NCBI GenBank assembly: GCA_026985075.1
Contig: JALSQX010000105.1
Coordinates: 62,001-126,000 of the forward strand
Reading direction: 5' to 3'
Length of the DNA: 64,000 nucleotides
DNA from: Blastocatellia bacterium
GTDB lineage: Bacteria > Acidobacteriota > Blastocatellia > HR10 > J050
Of this stretch, positions 30,063-40,700 are shown piece by piece (the first letter of the stretch is position 1; each line of letters starts with the position of its first letter). The notes under the pieces were generated by a model, which searched no databases, was not told the DNA's origin, and saw nothing but the letters and a program-made list of their open reading frames with translations. The translations under genes and the position numbers were made by a program.

Positions 30063-31202
30063 TCAGCTTCTCTCGGCTTGGCCGGCAGCCAGCACGTCCA
30101 GAACGTCCTTCAAGGCGGCGATGAAGCGCGCATTCTGTTCGGGCGTCCCCACGGAAACGCGAATGAATTCCGGCATGTAAAAGAAGTCCGCCGGCCGCAC
30201 GATGACGCCGCGTCGCAGGAGATGCTCGTAGACCGTTTGGGGATCGTAGCCGGGCCGAAAGATGATGAAATTGCTTTGACTGGGAACGACGAACAGGCCG
30301 AGTGCCTTCAAGCGATCCACTAATTTCGCCCGTTCGGCGATGATCAACGCTCGCGTGCGGGAGACATGGTCGACGTCGTCCAGAGCGGCCATTGCTCCCA
30401 CCAGGGCCAGACTGCCCAGGTGGAAGGGGAGGCGCGATCGCCACAGATACTCGGCCAGCGTGGGATGAGCGATGGCATATCCCACGCGCAGACCAGCCAG
30501 ACCATGAGCCTTGGAGAAGCTCCTGAGGAGGATGACGGTGCGTCCGGCGCGCACATAATCGATGGCCTTCACATGATCATCTCGGTCGACGAAAGCCAGG
30601 TAGCTCTCGTCAAAGATGACCACCACCCGATCGGGGACGCCAGCCATGAGCCGATCGGCCTCGGTCTGCGTCATGATCGTTCCCGTCGGATTATTCGGCG
30701 AGCAGATGAAAATGAGGCGCGTGCGCGGTGTGATCGCCGCCAGGATGGCTTCGACGTCGTATTCGTAGTCGACCGTCAGGTTGACGCGCACCGGTCGTCC
30801 CCCTCGGCGCCGAATCAAGATTTCATACATGGGAAAGGTCGGCGGACAGATGATCGCTTCATCGCCCTCGTCAATGAATCCTTGACTGATCAGCGCCAGG
30901 AGTTCAGTCGCTCCATTCCCCGTGGCAATATGTTCCGGACCGATGGCCGGACCGAGTCGCTCGGCCAGGCGAGCGCGCAGCTCGTCATCGGCGATCCGAG
31001 GATAGCGGAACAGTTCGGGCAAGGCCGCTCGAATGGCGGCCACGGCACGCGGTGAGGGACCGAGTGGGTTCTCATTAGAGGCCAGTTTGATGACCTCGGC
31101 CACGCCATAGCGAGCGGCGACTTCTTCCACCGCAGTGCCCGGCGTGTACAGCGGAGCCGAAGCAATATGGGGATTCAGGCGTGGTCCTCGATTCGGGTCC
31201 AT
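30063..31202 (-). CDS. Class I/II PLP aminotransferase (histidinol-phosphate/aromatic aminotransferase-like)
   Basis: LASNENPLGPSPRAVAAI, CSPNNPTGTIM, FDESYLAFV, LLRSFSKAHGLAGLRVGYAI. Confidence 0.92.
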   Translation of the reverse strand: MDPNRGPRLNPHIASAPLYTPGTAVEEVAARYGVAEVIKLASNENPLGPSPRAVAAIRAALPELFRYPRIADDELRARLAERLGPAIGPEHIATGNGATELLALISQGFIDEGDEAIICPPTFPMYEILIRRRGGRPVRVNLTVDYEYDVEAILAAITPRTRLIFICSPNNPTGTIMTQTEADRLMAGVPDRVVVIFDESYLAFVDRDDHVKAIDYVRAGRTVILLRSFSKAHGLAGLRVGYAIAHPTLAEYLWRSRLPFHLGSLALVGAMAALDDVDHVSRTRALIIAERAKLVDRLKALGLFVVPSQSNFIIFRPGYDPQTVYEHLLRRGVIVRPADFFYMPEFIRVSVGTPEQNARFIAALKDVLDVLAAGQAERS

Positions 31203-31206
31203 GGAG

Positions 31207-31665
31207 TTACTCCTCGGCCGGTGGCTCCGTCCACCATTCGTTCTTCTGATAGGCCAGCGCTTGGCAGGAAGCGATGAGGCGACCTCGGGCGTCGGTCACC
31301 GTGAGCCGGTAGAGGGCCGTCCGTCGCCCTGCATATTCCTCGCGAGCCTCGGCATAGAGCGTTTCTCCCGGCTCGGTCGCCGCCAGGTAGTTGATGGCCA
31401 CGTGCAGGGCGAGGCTCACGCGGCCGCGGGAATTGCCCGCCGCCGCGAACGCTGCATCGGCCAGAGCGAAGATGGCCGCACCATGAGTTGTGCCGTGAAA
31501 ATTGATCATGTCGTCAGTGACGTGCATGGACATCTTGCTGTAGCCGGGGCCGAGTTCGAGCAACTCGATTCCCAGTCGCCGGGCGAAGACATCAGCGTCG
31601 ATAATCTCGCGCATGTGCGACAGCGCGTTCGGATCTTCTGATGTGGAATGTGGTTGGTCTGACAT
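31207..31665 (-). CDS. paaI: Hotdog-fold thioesterase, PaaI-like
   Basis: MSMHVTDDMINFHGTTHGAAIFALADAAFAAAGNSRG; start refined to MSDQPH. Confidence 0.85.
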   Translation of the reverse strand: MSDQPHSTSEDPNALSHMREIIDADVFARRLGIELLELGPGYSKMSMHVTDDMINFHGTTHGAAIFALADAAFAAAGNSRGRVSLALHVAINYLAATEPGETLYAEAREEYAGRRTALYRLTVTDARGRLIASCQALAYQKNEWWTEPPAEE

Positions 31666-31675
31666 GGATCGATGA

Positions 31676-32254
31676 TCACTTTCGCTGGATGGTGAATTGG
31701 CAGCATGAAGCACCTTGAGCGACACAGGGAGCTTCCATTGCTTCCACGTCAGCCGCGAACAGCCCCGATGCTAAACCGGCGAGCACGCCGCGAATGAGGT
31801 GACAGACGGCGTGACCGGCCGGACCATAGGCCTCGGCGAATGGCGAGTCGTACACGTCCACCACCAGTCGGCCGGCAGCAACATCCAGTTCGATCAGCTG
31901 AAACCGGCCCCAGCCAATCTGCCCCCCCATGCGGCACATGAAATCGACGATCTGTCGATCGCTGTAGCCGAAGACCTCTTTGTAACGTCGCGACGACAGC
32001 GAGCCTCCGGCGAAGCCTCCGGCATAAAAGAGTTCGCCCGCTCGCTCTCCCATAATTTCTTCAACAGCTTTTTGAATGGCCACCACCGTCTCAGGACGGA
32101 TGAGCAGATAGCGGACCTCGCGAAAGCTCAACCGCCCGCTCTCGGAGTTCCACATCAGGCCCTGTAATATGTCATTGTCCATGCTCATGGGGTATAAATG
32201 AAGCTGACCGTGGGCATCCACGCTCTGGACATGGCCGGCTTTTCTGATCGCCAA
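31676..32254 (-). CDS. V4R (4-vinyl reductase) domain protein
   Basis: ELFYAGGFAGG..., APCVAQGASCCQFTIQ C-terminal V4R Cys pattern. Confidence 0.7.
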   Translation of the reverse strand: MAIRKAGHVQSVDAHGQLHLYPMSMDNDILQGLMWNSESGRLSFREVRYLLIRPETVVAIQKAVEEIMGERAGELFYAGGFAGGSLSSRRYKEVFGYSDRQIVDFMCRMGGQIGWGRFQLIELDVAAGRLVVDVYDSPFAEAYGPAGHAVCHLIRGVLAGLASGLFAADVEAMEAPCVAQGASCCQFTIQRK

Positions 32255-32443
32255 TGAGTCATCATCGCTCTTTCTGAAGAGCTTCGCGCCGTGGCGGTTT
32301 CATCAGGCCGGGTGCCCGCCAGATATGCCCTACGGCCTTCTTTCCGCCTTGAGATGAGACGTCCTTCACGTACACATGACGCACCCACGCAGTGCATCGA
32401 GCGAGCCGGAAGTACGGCGCCTTTGGCTTTGATCTCTCATCGC

Positions 32444-33742
32444 TCACTCCTCGTGTTCGCTACCGCGGCGATCCGCCACGCGGACGGCTTTCCCCGGTTG
32501 TCGCTCAATATGCCCGATGGTCACCAGCACGACTTCGGGGGTGAGCCCGAGCAGATCTTGAATCTCGCCAGCCAGCCGGCGTGCCAATCCTTCATCTTCG
32601 GGATGCGATGTCTCCACCACGAGGCGAAAGTGATCGGCACCTCCCTTACGCTCCAACACGATCTGATAGTCGAAAGCCACATCCTGATGGCGCAACAGGA
32701 CGCTCTCAATCTGTTTTGGGTAGAAGTTGACGCCCTTCACCTTGAGCATGTCATCGGTACGACCGATGATGCGATCCACGCGCAAATGCGTGCGGCCACA
32801 CGCGCAGGGCTGGCGACTGAGAATCCGGGTGATATCCCGCGTGCGATAGCGGATCAAGGGCAGAGCTTCCCGAGTCAGCGTGGTGACAACCATCTCTCCG
32901 AATTCTCCATCGGGAACGGGATCACCCGTGTCCGGATCGACGATCTCGACGAGATAATGATCCTCCCAGACATGATTGCCCTGGTGAGCTGAGCAATCGA
33001 TCCCCATGCCCACGCCGCCGGTTTCGGTCATGCCAATGATGTCGAACGTCTCGATGCCCATCTCCTGTTCGATGCGTCGTCGCATCTCGTCGCTCCAGAT
33101 CTCCGCTCCGAAAACGCCCACCCGCAGGCGGGTGTCGCGCCGGAAATCGATGCCTTCTTGTCGAGCAACCTCGATGAGGCGGAGCGGATAGGAGGCGATG
33201 GCCGTGATGACCGTCGTTCCCAATTCTCTCATGAACTGAAGCTGCAGCCGACTGCGACCGGCGCCGATGGGGATGATCATGGCGCCGATGGCCGAGACCC
33301 CATAGTGGAAACCGAAACCGCCATTGAACAGACCGAACCCGGGCGTGATTTGAACGACGTCATCCCGCGTCACTCCCGCCGCCGTGAGGCAACGCGCCAT
33401 GACTCCCGCCCATTGCTCGATGTCAGCCGCCGTGTAGGGACAGAGGACCGGCGTGCCGGTCGTCCCCGAACTCATATGGAATCGCACGAACTCGGTTTGT
33501 GATGCGCAGGCGTAACCGAACGGGTGAGCCTGGCGCAGATCCTCCTTAGTGATGAACGGGAATTGCTGGAGATCCTCTAATGAGCGAATCTCGTCGGCCC
33601 CGCGTCCCCCGAGATGTTGGACGTAATTCGGATTCCGGGCGTGAATGCGCCGCAACGTCTCTTTGAGGCGATGGAGCTGGAGGCGATCGAGCGTCTGGCG
33701 ATCGAGCGTTTCCGCCTCCGGTTCGTACATCCTCGCCTTCAT
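32444..33742 (-). CDS. paaK: Phenylacetate-CoA ligase (third PaaK)
   Basis: FHMSSGTTGTPVLCPYT, GMTETGGVGMGIDC, KVKGVNFYPKQIESVL. Confidence 0.9.
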   Translation of the reverse strand: MKARMYEPEAETLDRQTLDRLQLHRLKETLRRIHARNPNYVQHLGGRGADEIRSLEDLQQFPFITKEDLRQAHPFGYACASQTEFVRFHMSSGTTGTPVLCPYTAADIEQWAGVMARCLTAAGVTRDDVVQITPGFGLFNGGFGFHYGVSAIGAMIIPIGAGRSRLQLQFMRELGTTVITAIASYPLRLIEVARQEGIDFRRDTRLRVGVFGAEIWSDEMRRRIEQEMGIETFDIIGMTETGGVGMGIDCSAHQGNHVWEDHYLVEIVDPDTGDPVPDGEFGEMVVTTLTREALPLIRYRTRDITRILSRQPCACGRTHLRVDRIIGRTDDMLKVKGVNFYPKQIESVLLRHQDVAFDYQIVLERKGGADHFRLVVETSHPEDEGLARRLAGEIQDLLGLTPEVVLVTIGHIERQPGKAVRVADRRGSEHEE

Positions 33743-33773
33743 CGGTCACTTGCTCCTCTTAAGGGGGTGCTTC

Positions 33774-36050
33774 TCACGAGCCACGCTCCTTGAGGGCGCG
33801 CAGCACTTTCTCAGGCGTGATGGGCAAGCTATTGATGCGCACGCCGATGGCGTTATAGATGGCATTGGCGACAGCCGCTGCCGTAGGATTGGTTCCCATC
33901 TCTCCCACGCCTTTGGCGCCGAAAGGGCCTTCCGGATCGTCAGTCTCAATGATGACCGTCTCGATGGGGGGCGCATCCATGATGGTGGGCATGCGATAAT
34001 CGAACGGCGTGAGATTCAGGACGCGACCCTCGTGCACCTGAAGGTGTTCACTGAGCGCATACCCCAGCCCCATCACCGTGCCGCCTTCGATCTGCCCCTC
34101 GACATACATGGGATTGATCGCCCGCCCCACATCGTGAGCCGAAACGACGCGCAACGGGCGCACCTTCCCGGTCTCGACGTCGACCTCGACCTCCACCGCC
34201 TGAGCGCCGAAGCCGTAGGTGGCCGAGATGTTTCCTTTCCCATCGGGTCCGAGCATCTCGTTATGGGGATCGTACCAACCGTGACCGATGATCACCTGAC
34301 CGCCTTGACGAAAATGGCGCGCCCGCACGACCTTGTCGAAGGGGATGCGCTGCTCGGGCGCTTCTCGAATCCTCACGTAGCCATCGCGGAGTTCGAGTTC
34401 GGCCGCCGATGCGCCGAGCAACTCCTCGGCCGTCTCCAGAATTTGCGCTTTGACCTGTCGCGCTGCGCGCAGAGCAGCATTGCCGGCGATGAACGTCGTG
34501 CGGCTAGCGTGAACGCCGACGTCCCAGGGAGTGACCGCCGTATCATCGTTCACGATGGTGATCTCTTCTGGCCGGATGCCCAGTTCCTCGGCCACAATCT
34601 GGACCACGACGACGTCCGAGCCCTGGCCGATTTCCGTCGCGCCGGTGAGCACGGTCACTCGTCCGAAATCGTCTACCTTGACGATGCAGCCACATCCATC
34701 GCTGCGGTAGATGCGGGCGCCGCCACCCACATTCATGGTGGCGGCGATGCCCACGCCTCGAGCGATCGCTCCGCGGCGCGAAGGCGCTGCCCTCTTCTCG
34801 CTCCACCCGATTCGCCGCGCCGCCTCCTCCAAACATTCGGTCAGGCCGCAAGTAGTGATCTTGATTCCTTGAGGTGTCTCCTCGAAGGGACGATTGGCGT
34901 TGCGCAGGCGGAACTCCAGAGGATCCATGCCGATGGCCTCGGCCAGACGGTCCATCTGCACTTCGACGACGAATGTGCCCTGAGGATTGCCGAATCCGCG
35001 CACGGCACCGGTGATCGGATTATTGGTGTAAACGCTGTCGTAGACCACGCGCGCGTGAGGAACGCGATAAAGAGAGCCGATGGTTTCCATGAGTACCAGC
35101 GTAGTCACCGTCCCCCACGAGACGTAAGCGCCGTTGTCCAGAAGGACCTTGGCCTCCCTCACCCACAACCGACCATCCCGCATGGCTCCGGCGCGCGCCC
35201 AAATGCGCATGGACTGACGGGCCTCGCTCACGGCGAACTCTTCCTGGCGAGTGAACGCCAGCCGGACGGGCCGTCCCGCCTTCCGAGCGAGCCAGACGCA
35301 AATGGGTTCGAACGAGTACATGTCTAATCCGCGGCCGAAACTCCCTCCGATCGCCGTCTGAATGACGCGGATGTCTCGCCCCGGGATACCCAGAGCTTCG
35401 GAGAGGTCTTTCTGGAGGAGGAAAGGAATTTGCGTCGTGCTCCACACGGTCAGTTTGCCGGAGGCATCAAAGGCGGCCAAGCAGAAACTCGTCTCCAGTG
35501 GCGCCGGCTGAACGTATCCCAGATCGAATTCATCTTCGACGACGACATCGGCTTCCTCGAGGGCGCGATCCGGTTCGCCGTGGACATACTCCTGGTGACG
35601 GAAGAGATTGCTCTCGCGATCTTCATGGATGAGGGGGGCGTCCGGTCGCAGGGCGGCTTGAGGATCGAACACTGCCGGAAGCGGATCATATTCGACGCGA
35701 ATGAGCTCGAGAGCCTCTTCGGCGATATCTTCATCAATGGCGGCTACGGCGGCCACTTCATCCCCACAGCGACGGACTTTGTCTCCTTTCAACGGCGTTC
35801 GATCGCGTCCGTATCCGAAGCGCCGGGGTGGGAGATCCTTGGCCGTGATCACGGCTTTCACGCCGGACAAGCGCTCGGCCCGCGAGGTGTCGATGTGGAG
35901 GATGCGCGCGTGGGGAAGAGGACTCCGTAAGATCTTACCATAGAGCATGCGGGGCACTTTGACGTCGTGACCATAGATGATCTGTCCCGTCGCTTTGGGG
36001 ATGGCATCCGGTTTGGGAATCCGCTTGCCGATGATGGAGAACGTGCTCAT
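33774..36050 (-). CDS. Xanthine dehydrogenase family molybdopterin-binding subunit (HcrA/CoxL-like)
   Basis: KATGQIIYGHDVKVPRMLYGKILRSPLPHARI, GGSFGRGLDMYSFEP, GAVRGFGNPQGTFVVE, GAKGVGEMGTNPTAAAVANAI. Confidence 0.92.
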   Translation of the reverse strand: MSTFSIIGKRIPKPDAIPKATGQIIYGHDVKVPRMLYGKILRSPLPHARILHIDTSRAERLSGVKAVITAKDLPPRRFGYGRDRTPLKGDKVRRCGDEVAAVAAIDEDIAEEALELIRVEYDPLPAVFDPQAALRPDAPLIHEDRESNLFRHQEYVHGEPDRALEEADVVVEDEFDLGYVQPAPLETSFCLAAFDASGKLTVWSTTQIPFLLQKDLSEALGIPGRDIRVIQTAIGGSFGRGLDMYSFEPICVWLARKAGRPVRLAFTRQEEFAVSEARQSMRIWARAGAMRDGRLWVREAKVLLDNGAYVSWGTVTTLVLMETIGSLYRVPHARVVYDSVYTNNPITGAVRGFGNPQGTFVVEVQMDRLAEAIGMDPLEFRLRNANRPFEETPQGIKITTCGLTECLEEAARRIGWSEKRAAPSRRGAIARGVGIAATMNVGGGARIYRSDGCGCIVKVDDFGRVTVLTGATEIGQGSDVVVVQIVAEELGIRPEEITIVNDDTAVTPWDVGVHASRTTFIAGNAALRAARQVKAQILETAEELLGASAAELELRDGYVRIREAPEQRIPFDKVVRARHFRQGGQVIIGHGWYDPHNEMLGPDGKGNISATYGFGAQAVEVEVDVETGKVRPLRVVSAHDVGRAINPMYVEGQIEGGTVMGLGYALSEHLQVHEGRVLNLTPFDYRMPTIMDAPPIETVIIETDDPEGPFGAKGVGEMGTNPTAAAVANAIYNAIGVRINSLPITPEKVLRALKERGS

Positions 36051-36120
36051 GGCTTCCTCCCGCGAGTGGTGAGCCGTGCTCTCTGCCGATTATCGGTGAA
36101 ATGTGTTGAGCGATGATCAA

Positions 36121-36624
36121 TCACCGCGAGCCCACGTCCGCCGACGCCATCTCTTCGGCTGCGGCCAGTACGGCTTCGATGATCTTCACATACCCGGTGC
36201 AACGGCATAAGTTGCCGACCAGAGCTCGCCGCACTTCGGCTTCGGTCGGACGGGGATTTTCCTGCAACAGGGCGTAGGCCGAGAGGATCATTCCCGGCGT
36301 ACAATAGCCGCATTGAATGGCTCCCCGTTGGACGAACGCGCGTTGGAGCGGATGAAGTTCACCCCCGGCCGACAACGCTTCAATGGTGGTGATCTCATGA
36401 CCCTCGGCGTCCAGAGCCAGCATGAGGCATGAGGGAATGGGCGCGCCATCGACGAGCACCGTGCACGCACCACAGTTGCCCGTGCGGCAGCCGTCGTTGG
36501 TTCCCGTCAAATCCAGTTCATCGCGCAGCACTTCGAGCAGAGAGCGATGGGGTTTGACCTCCAGTCTATACGTCTCGCCGTTGACCTTCAGTGTGAGTGG
36601 ATATTTCACCGATGGAACCTCCAA
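36121..36624 (-). CDS. [2Fe-2S] small subunit of molybdenum hydroxylase
   Basis: DGCRTGNCGACTVLVDG and CGYCTPGMILSAYALL...NLCRCTGYVKI. Confidence 0.95.
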   Translation of the reverse strand: MEVPSVKYPLTLKVNGETYRLEVKPHRSLLEVLRDELDLTGTNDGCRTGNCGACTVLVDGAPIPSCLMLALDAEGHEITTIEALSAGGELHPLQRAFVQRGAIQCGYCTPGMILSAYALLQENPRPTEAEVRRALVGNLCRCTGYVKIIEAVLAAAEEMASADVGSR

Positions 36625-36666
36625 AGTGAATGTGCAAGAACCAGATGCTCATCTGGCATTCATGCC

Positions 36667-37584
36667 TCATCGTTCTGGAGAATGAGAGACCAGGTGTTCG
36701 AGCGCTCGTCGGGTGAGCACGCCGACCATCTCGCGGCGATACCAGGCCGAACTGTAGGTATCGTCGATGGGACGGGCGGCTCGAGCTGCTCGACGAGCAG
36801 CCTCCAGTCGACGATCCTCAGTCAGCGGGGCGCCAATCAGGACCGACTCTGCTTCGGGGACGCGCAGAGGAGTGGGCGCCACCGCTCCCAGGACGATGCG
36901 AGCGTCTTCGGCAATTGCTTCCTGTTCATCGAATTGCAGGAGAACGGCGACGCCGACAATGGCGATGTCCATGGCCTGCCGATAGATGTGTTTGAGATAG
37001 ACGCCGCGCGTTCGAGGGCGAGGAGGAGGAAGCCGGATGGCGGTGAGCAGTTCGCCATGTCGAAGCTCGGTTTGACCCGGACCATGGAAGAACTTCTCCA
37101 GCCGTACGCGGCGCTCGCCTCGAGGTCCGACGATGACCGCCTCGGCTCCCAGGGCGATGAGCGGTGGCGCCATGTCGGCCGAAGGCGCGGCATTGCAGAG
37201 ATTGCCGCCCACCGTCGCCAGATTGCGGATGAGCACCGATCCCATCTTCCTGGCCGTCTGGGCCAGCAGGGGATACCGCTCGCCCATCAGCAGGGATCGA
37301 GCGATCTCGGCCAGAGTGACCAGTGCGCCGAGGCGAAGTCCGCCGTCCTCTTCGGGCGCGATGTCGTTCAGACCGGGAATGCGCTTGAGATTGACGATCA
37401 CCCGCGGCCGAAGATGCCCGTATCGCGCCTTGGTCACCAGATCCGTCCCGCCGGCCAGCGGATAGGCGCCTTCCCCATGGCGCACCAGAAGCTGAATGGC
37501 TTCGTCCAGCGTCTTGGGAGCGTAATATTCAAAGAATCTCACCACGAACCTCCGGATGAAGGTCGAAGGACGCGCCGAATGCAT
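36667..37584 (-). CDS. FAD-binding medium subunit of molybdenum hydroxylase
   Basis: YPLAGGTDLVTKARYGHLRPRVIVNLKRI, LIRNLATVGGNLCNAAPSADMAPPLIALGAE. Confidence 0.93.
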   Translation of the reverse strand: MHSARPSTFIRRFVVRFFEYYAPKTLDEAIQLLVRHGEGAYPLAGGTDLVTKARYGHLRPRVIVNLKRIPGLNDIAPEEDGGLRLGALVTLAEIARSLLMGERYPLLAQTARKMGSVLIRNLATVGGNLCNAAPSADMAPPLIALGAEAVIVGPRGERRVRLEKFFHGPGQTELRHGELLTAIRLPPPRPRTRGVYLKHIYRQAMDIAIVGVAVLLQFDEQEAIAEDARIVLGAVAPTPLRVPEAESVLIGAPLTEDRRLEAARRAARAARPIDDTYSSAWYRREMVGVLTRRALEHLVSHSPER

Positions 37585-37775
37585 GGCAGCGAGCCACTCG
37601 ACCGCTTCACGTGGTCAATCGAGCGGGCGCGAGGTCGTGAGCGACCGGAGACCGATGGATAGGCTGCCGCCCTTCCGGTTGTCCAACCGGCTGGAGGGCG
37701 ACAGTTTGTCTGACCTCGCTCAAGCGACGTTCATTCGAGCGACGCTTCACCTCTCGGCGCTCGGCTTCTCGCTCT

Positions 37776-40700
37776 TCACCAAATGAACTTGAGACCGAAC
37801 TGAATCTCGCGCGCCGGGAAGGTGCGCGTCGATTTACCGAAGGTGAGCGTATCGGCCAGATCATTCCCCGGCAAGAACAGGTTCACCCGATTGAACAGAT
37901 TGAACGCCTCGGCGCGGAACTCGATGCGTCCCTGTTCGCCGAGTGCGGGGAATCGGAAGATCTTGAACAGCGAGAAATCGACGGTGGCGAATCCCGGTCC
38001 TTCGAACGTATTCCGTCCCAGATCGCCAACCGTCCCCGCTTCCGGAATGGGGAAGTCGCTGGCCTTGAATAAACCATTGATGAAATCGGAGCGGCTGCTG
38101 CCCTTATTGGTATTTCCGAACGCCGGCGTATTGGGACGATCGTACGCCCCGCCCTGCGTCCCGCCGCCGGCATCGGCGTTGAAATCGCCGGTGGGCAAGC
38201 CCGTTTCCGGATCGATATCGAATGGGGCGGTCGTAAACACACCGAAGGCCTTGCCCGATTGGAGCGTGACGATGGTGTTCACTTGCCATCCCCCGAACAC
38301 CTGGCCGCGCCATCCGGCCGTGTTCCTGAAGATGGGGAGTTCCCAGACGGCATTGATGGCCAACCGATGCGTCACATCGAAGTTGGCGCGTCCCCGTTCC
38401 AACGAGCGATTGGTGATGTCCTGGGCTCCCACATAGCCCACGCCGAAGTTGTCGATATCTCCGGCGAAGGGATCCGATTGCTCATCGATGACCTTGCCAA
38501 AGGTGTAATTGACTTCCAGGCTGTATCCCGAGCTCAACCGCTTGATCAGCCGGACGGTCGCGCCATGATAGTTGGCATTGCCATCACTGCCCACATAGAA
38601 GCTATTACCCCAGTTGGGATTGAGGCGGTTCTCGACGCCATCGAGCAGATCGCCGTTGACGCGGTTGAAATCTTCGCTCCGAAGGAGCTTGCGAGCCGCG
38701 TTCCCGGTATATCCGAGTTCGATCATCCAGTTGGGCTGGAATTCCCACTGGATGTTGAGGAACCAGTCCATTCCGTATCCCGTGCGAATATGAGGATCGA
38801 TGAGGAAGGGGAAGATCGGCGATCCGTTCAATCCCCCACGATCGTTCATGCCCAGTCGGAAATTATCGCTCGGCGTCGCCGGGATGGTGTAGGAGATGCT
38901 CGTGCCGAGACCAAAGATGGGCAGGGCAATGGCGATGGCATTGAATGGCGGTTGGAAGCGAGCCGGTTCGGCGAAGGCGTCCTCATAGATCTGATCGTAG
39001 GCTACGCCGAAGCCGGCGCGAATGACGAATTTGCCGCTACCGATGGGATCCCAGGCCAACCCCAGGCGAGGAGCGAAGTTATTGTGATCTCCCTCGTACA
39101 TGTCTTTCACCTGGCCGATGCTGGCTTGAGCGAACCGGGAGAAAATATCGTCGCCGCCATTGAAGATGATGTTGGAGAGCTTTCCATCCCGCTCGGTGGG
39201 CACCGTGTAGAGATCATAGCGAAGGCCATAGTTGAACGTGAAGTGGGGCGTGACCTTCCAGCTATCCTGGAAGAAGGCCCCAATCCACCAGCGACGGAAG
39301 TGTCGAATGTTGCGGATGAAATCGCCCGTCTGAGGATCGATCTGCGCTACCTGGAGGAACGGTTCGTCGTCGATGAAATCGAGCAGGCTGGCGAATTCGT
39401 ACATCCCGCGACCGAAGATGGTGAAATCGCTGTTCTCCTGGAAGTAGGTCACATCCACGCCGAATTTGATGCCATGGCTGCCCACCGTCACCGAGACATT
39501 ATCCTTCCAGTCGAAGGTGTTCATGGGGAAATTCACCGGCAGGAGGAACGTCGAACCGAATCCCGCCGTTCCATCATCGATGATGATGTTGGGCACTTCC
39601 GCCGGGCTGGCCGTGGGCGTGGCCCGCACGCGCAGGAAGCCGAAGCGAAAGTCATTCACCACGTTGGCGCCGAAGAGCTTGGTCCAGCCGACGGCCACGC
39701 CGGAGAAGATGCCATCGAAGGGATGACGGAAGCCGCGCACGATGTGTTCCAACGGCGCGTTCACCGACGGGACGGCGCCGGTGCTGCGCTCGTCTTCGTG
39801 AATCCAGCGAGCGAAGATTTTATCTCGCCCCTCGTGGAAGTTGTGATCGATGCGAATCATGAATTGATCGGTGTTCCGGGCATCGCTCACCGTTCCCGAG
39901 GTCAACGCGATGTCGGGAATGCCATCGGGGGGACCGATGGCGAATTCTCCCGGAGCCGGCGAGCCGATGTCTTGCTCCGTACCCGGGATGGGCGGTGGGC
40001 CGGGAAAGTCGCGAAACAGTTGGGCAGCGATGCTGTCAGGTCGCGTCTGAAACACGAATTGGCGCAGTTCCGGCGTCTCCGTCTGAAACGACACGCTATC
40101 GCCGCGACGGCCGCGAAAGCCTTCATAGGAGACGAAGAAGAAGGTGTGATCTTTGCGGATCGGCCCGCTCAGCGAGAAACCGAACTGGTTCTGTAAGAGC
40201 GGCGCGGGGTCTTTCCCATCGAAGAACCGCCGGGCATCCAGCGCCGAATTTCGGTGAAATTCCCACGCCGTCCCGTGGATGGCGTTGCCGCCGGATTTGG
40301 TGACCACATTGACGATGGCTCCATAGTTACGCCCGAACTCGCTGGAGAAGTTGCTGGTCTGAATCTCGAACTCTTCGACGGCATCCACCGTCGGCGTAAT
40401 GGCGGGCAAGCCGCCAATGTAGTCGTTGTTATTGGGCACGCCATCGAGGATGTAATTGGTCGACCGCAGTCGCTTGCCGTAGGTGGTGAACGCCAGCGTA
40501 TAGGAATTATTGTTGGTCGGCGTAGCGACGTTGGCGTTCAATGGCGTGACGCCGGCTTCCAATACGGGAAGCTGGTAAATGTTGCGCCCGTTCAACGGGA
40601 GATCGGTCACCTGACGAGGTGCGACGAGGCCGGCCAGTCGCGCCTCTTCCGTCTGGACCAGGGGCGCGCCGGTCACCGTAATGACCTCCTCAATCGTGCC

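Noticed and set aside
33645-35327. Plus-strand ORF (560 aa) opposite the Mo-hydroxylase large subunit
   Set aside because: Shadow ORF; the minus-strand frame has full molybdopterin-subunit motifs.
37668-37700. Strong hairpin (CGCCCTTCCGGTTG...CAACCGG-CTGG-AGGGCG) between the TonB receptor and Mo-hydroxylase genes
   Set aside because: Plausible attenuator or processing hairpin, but no U-tract, so not called as a terminator.
38259-40196. Long plus-strand ORF (645 aa) opposite the TonB receptor
   Set aside because: Antisense shadow ORF of a well-supported TonB receptor; GC-rich codon bias produces long open frames; composition not protein-like.
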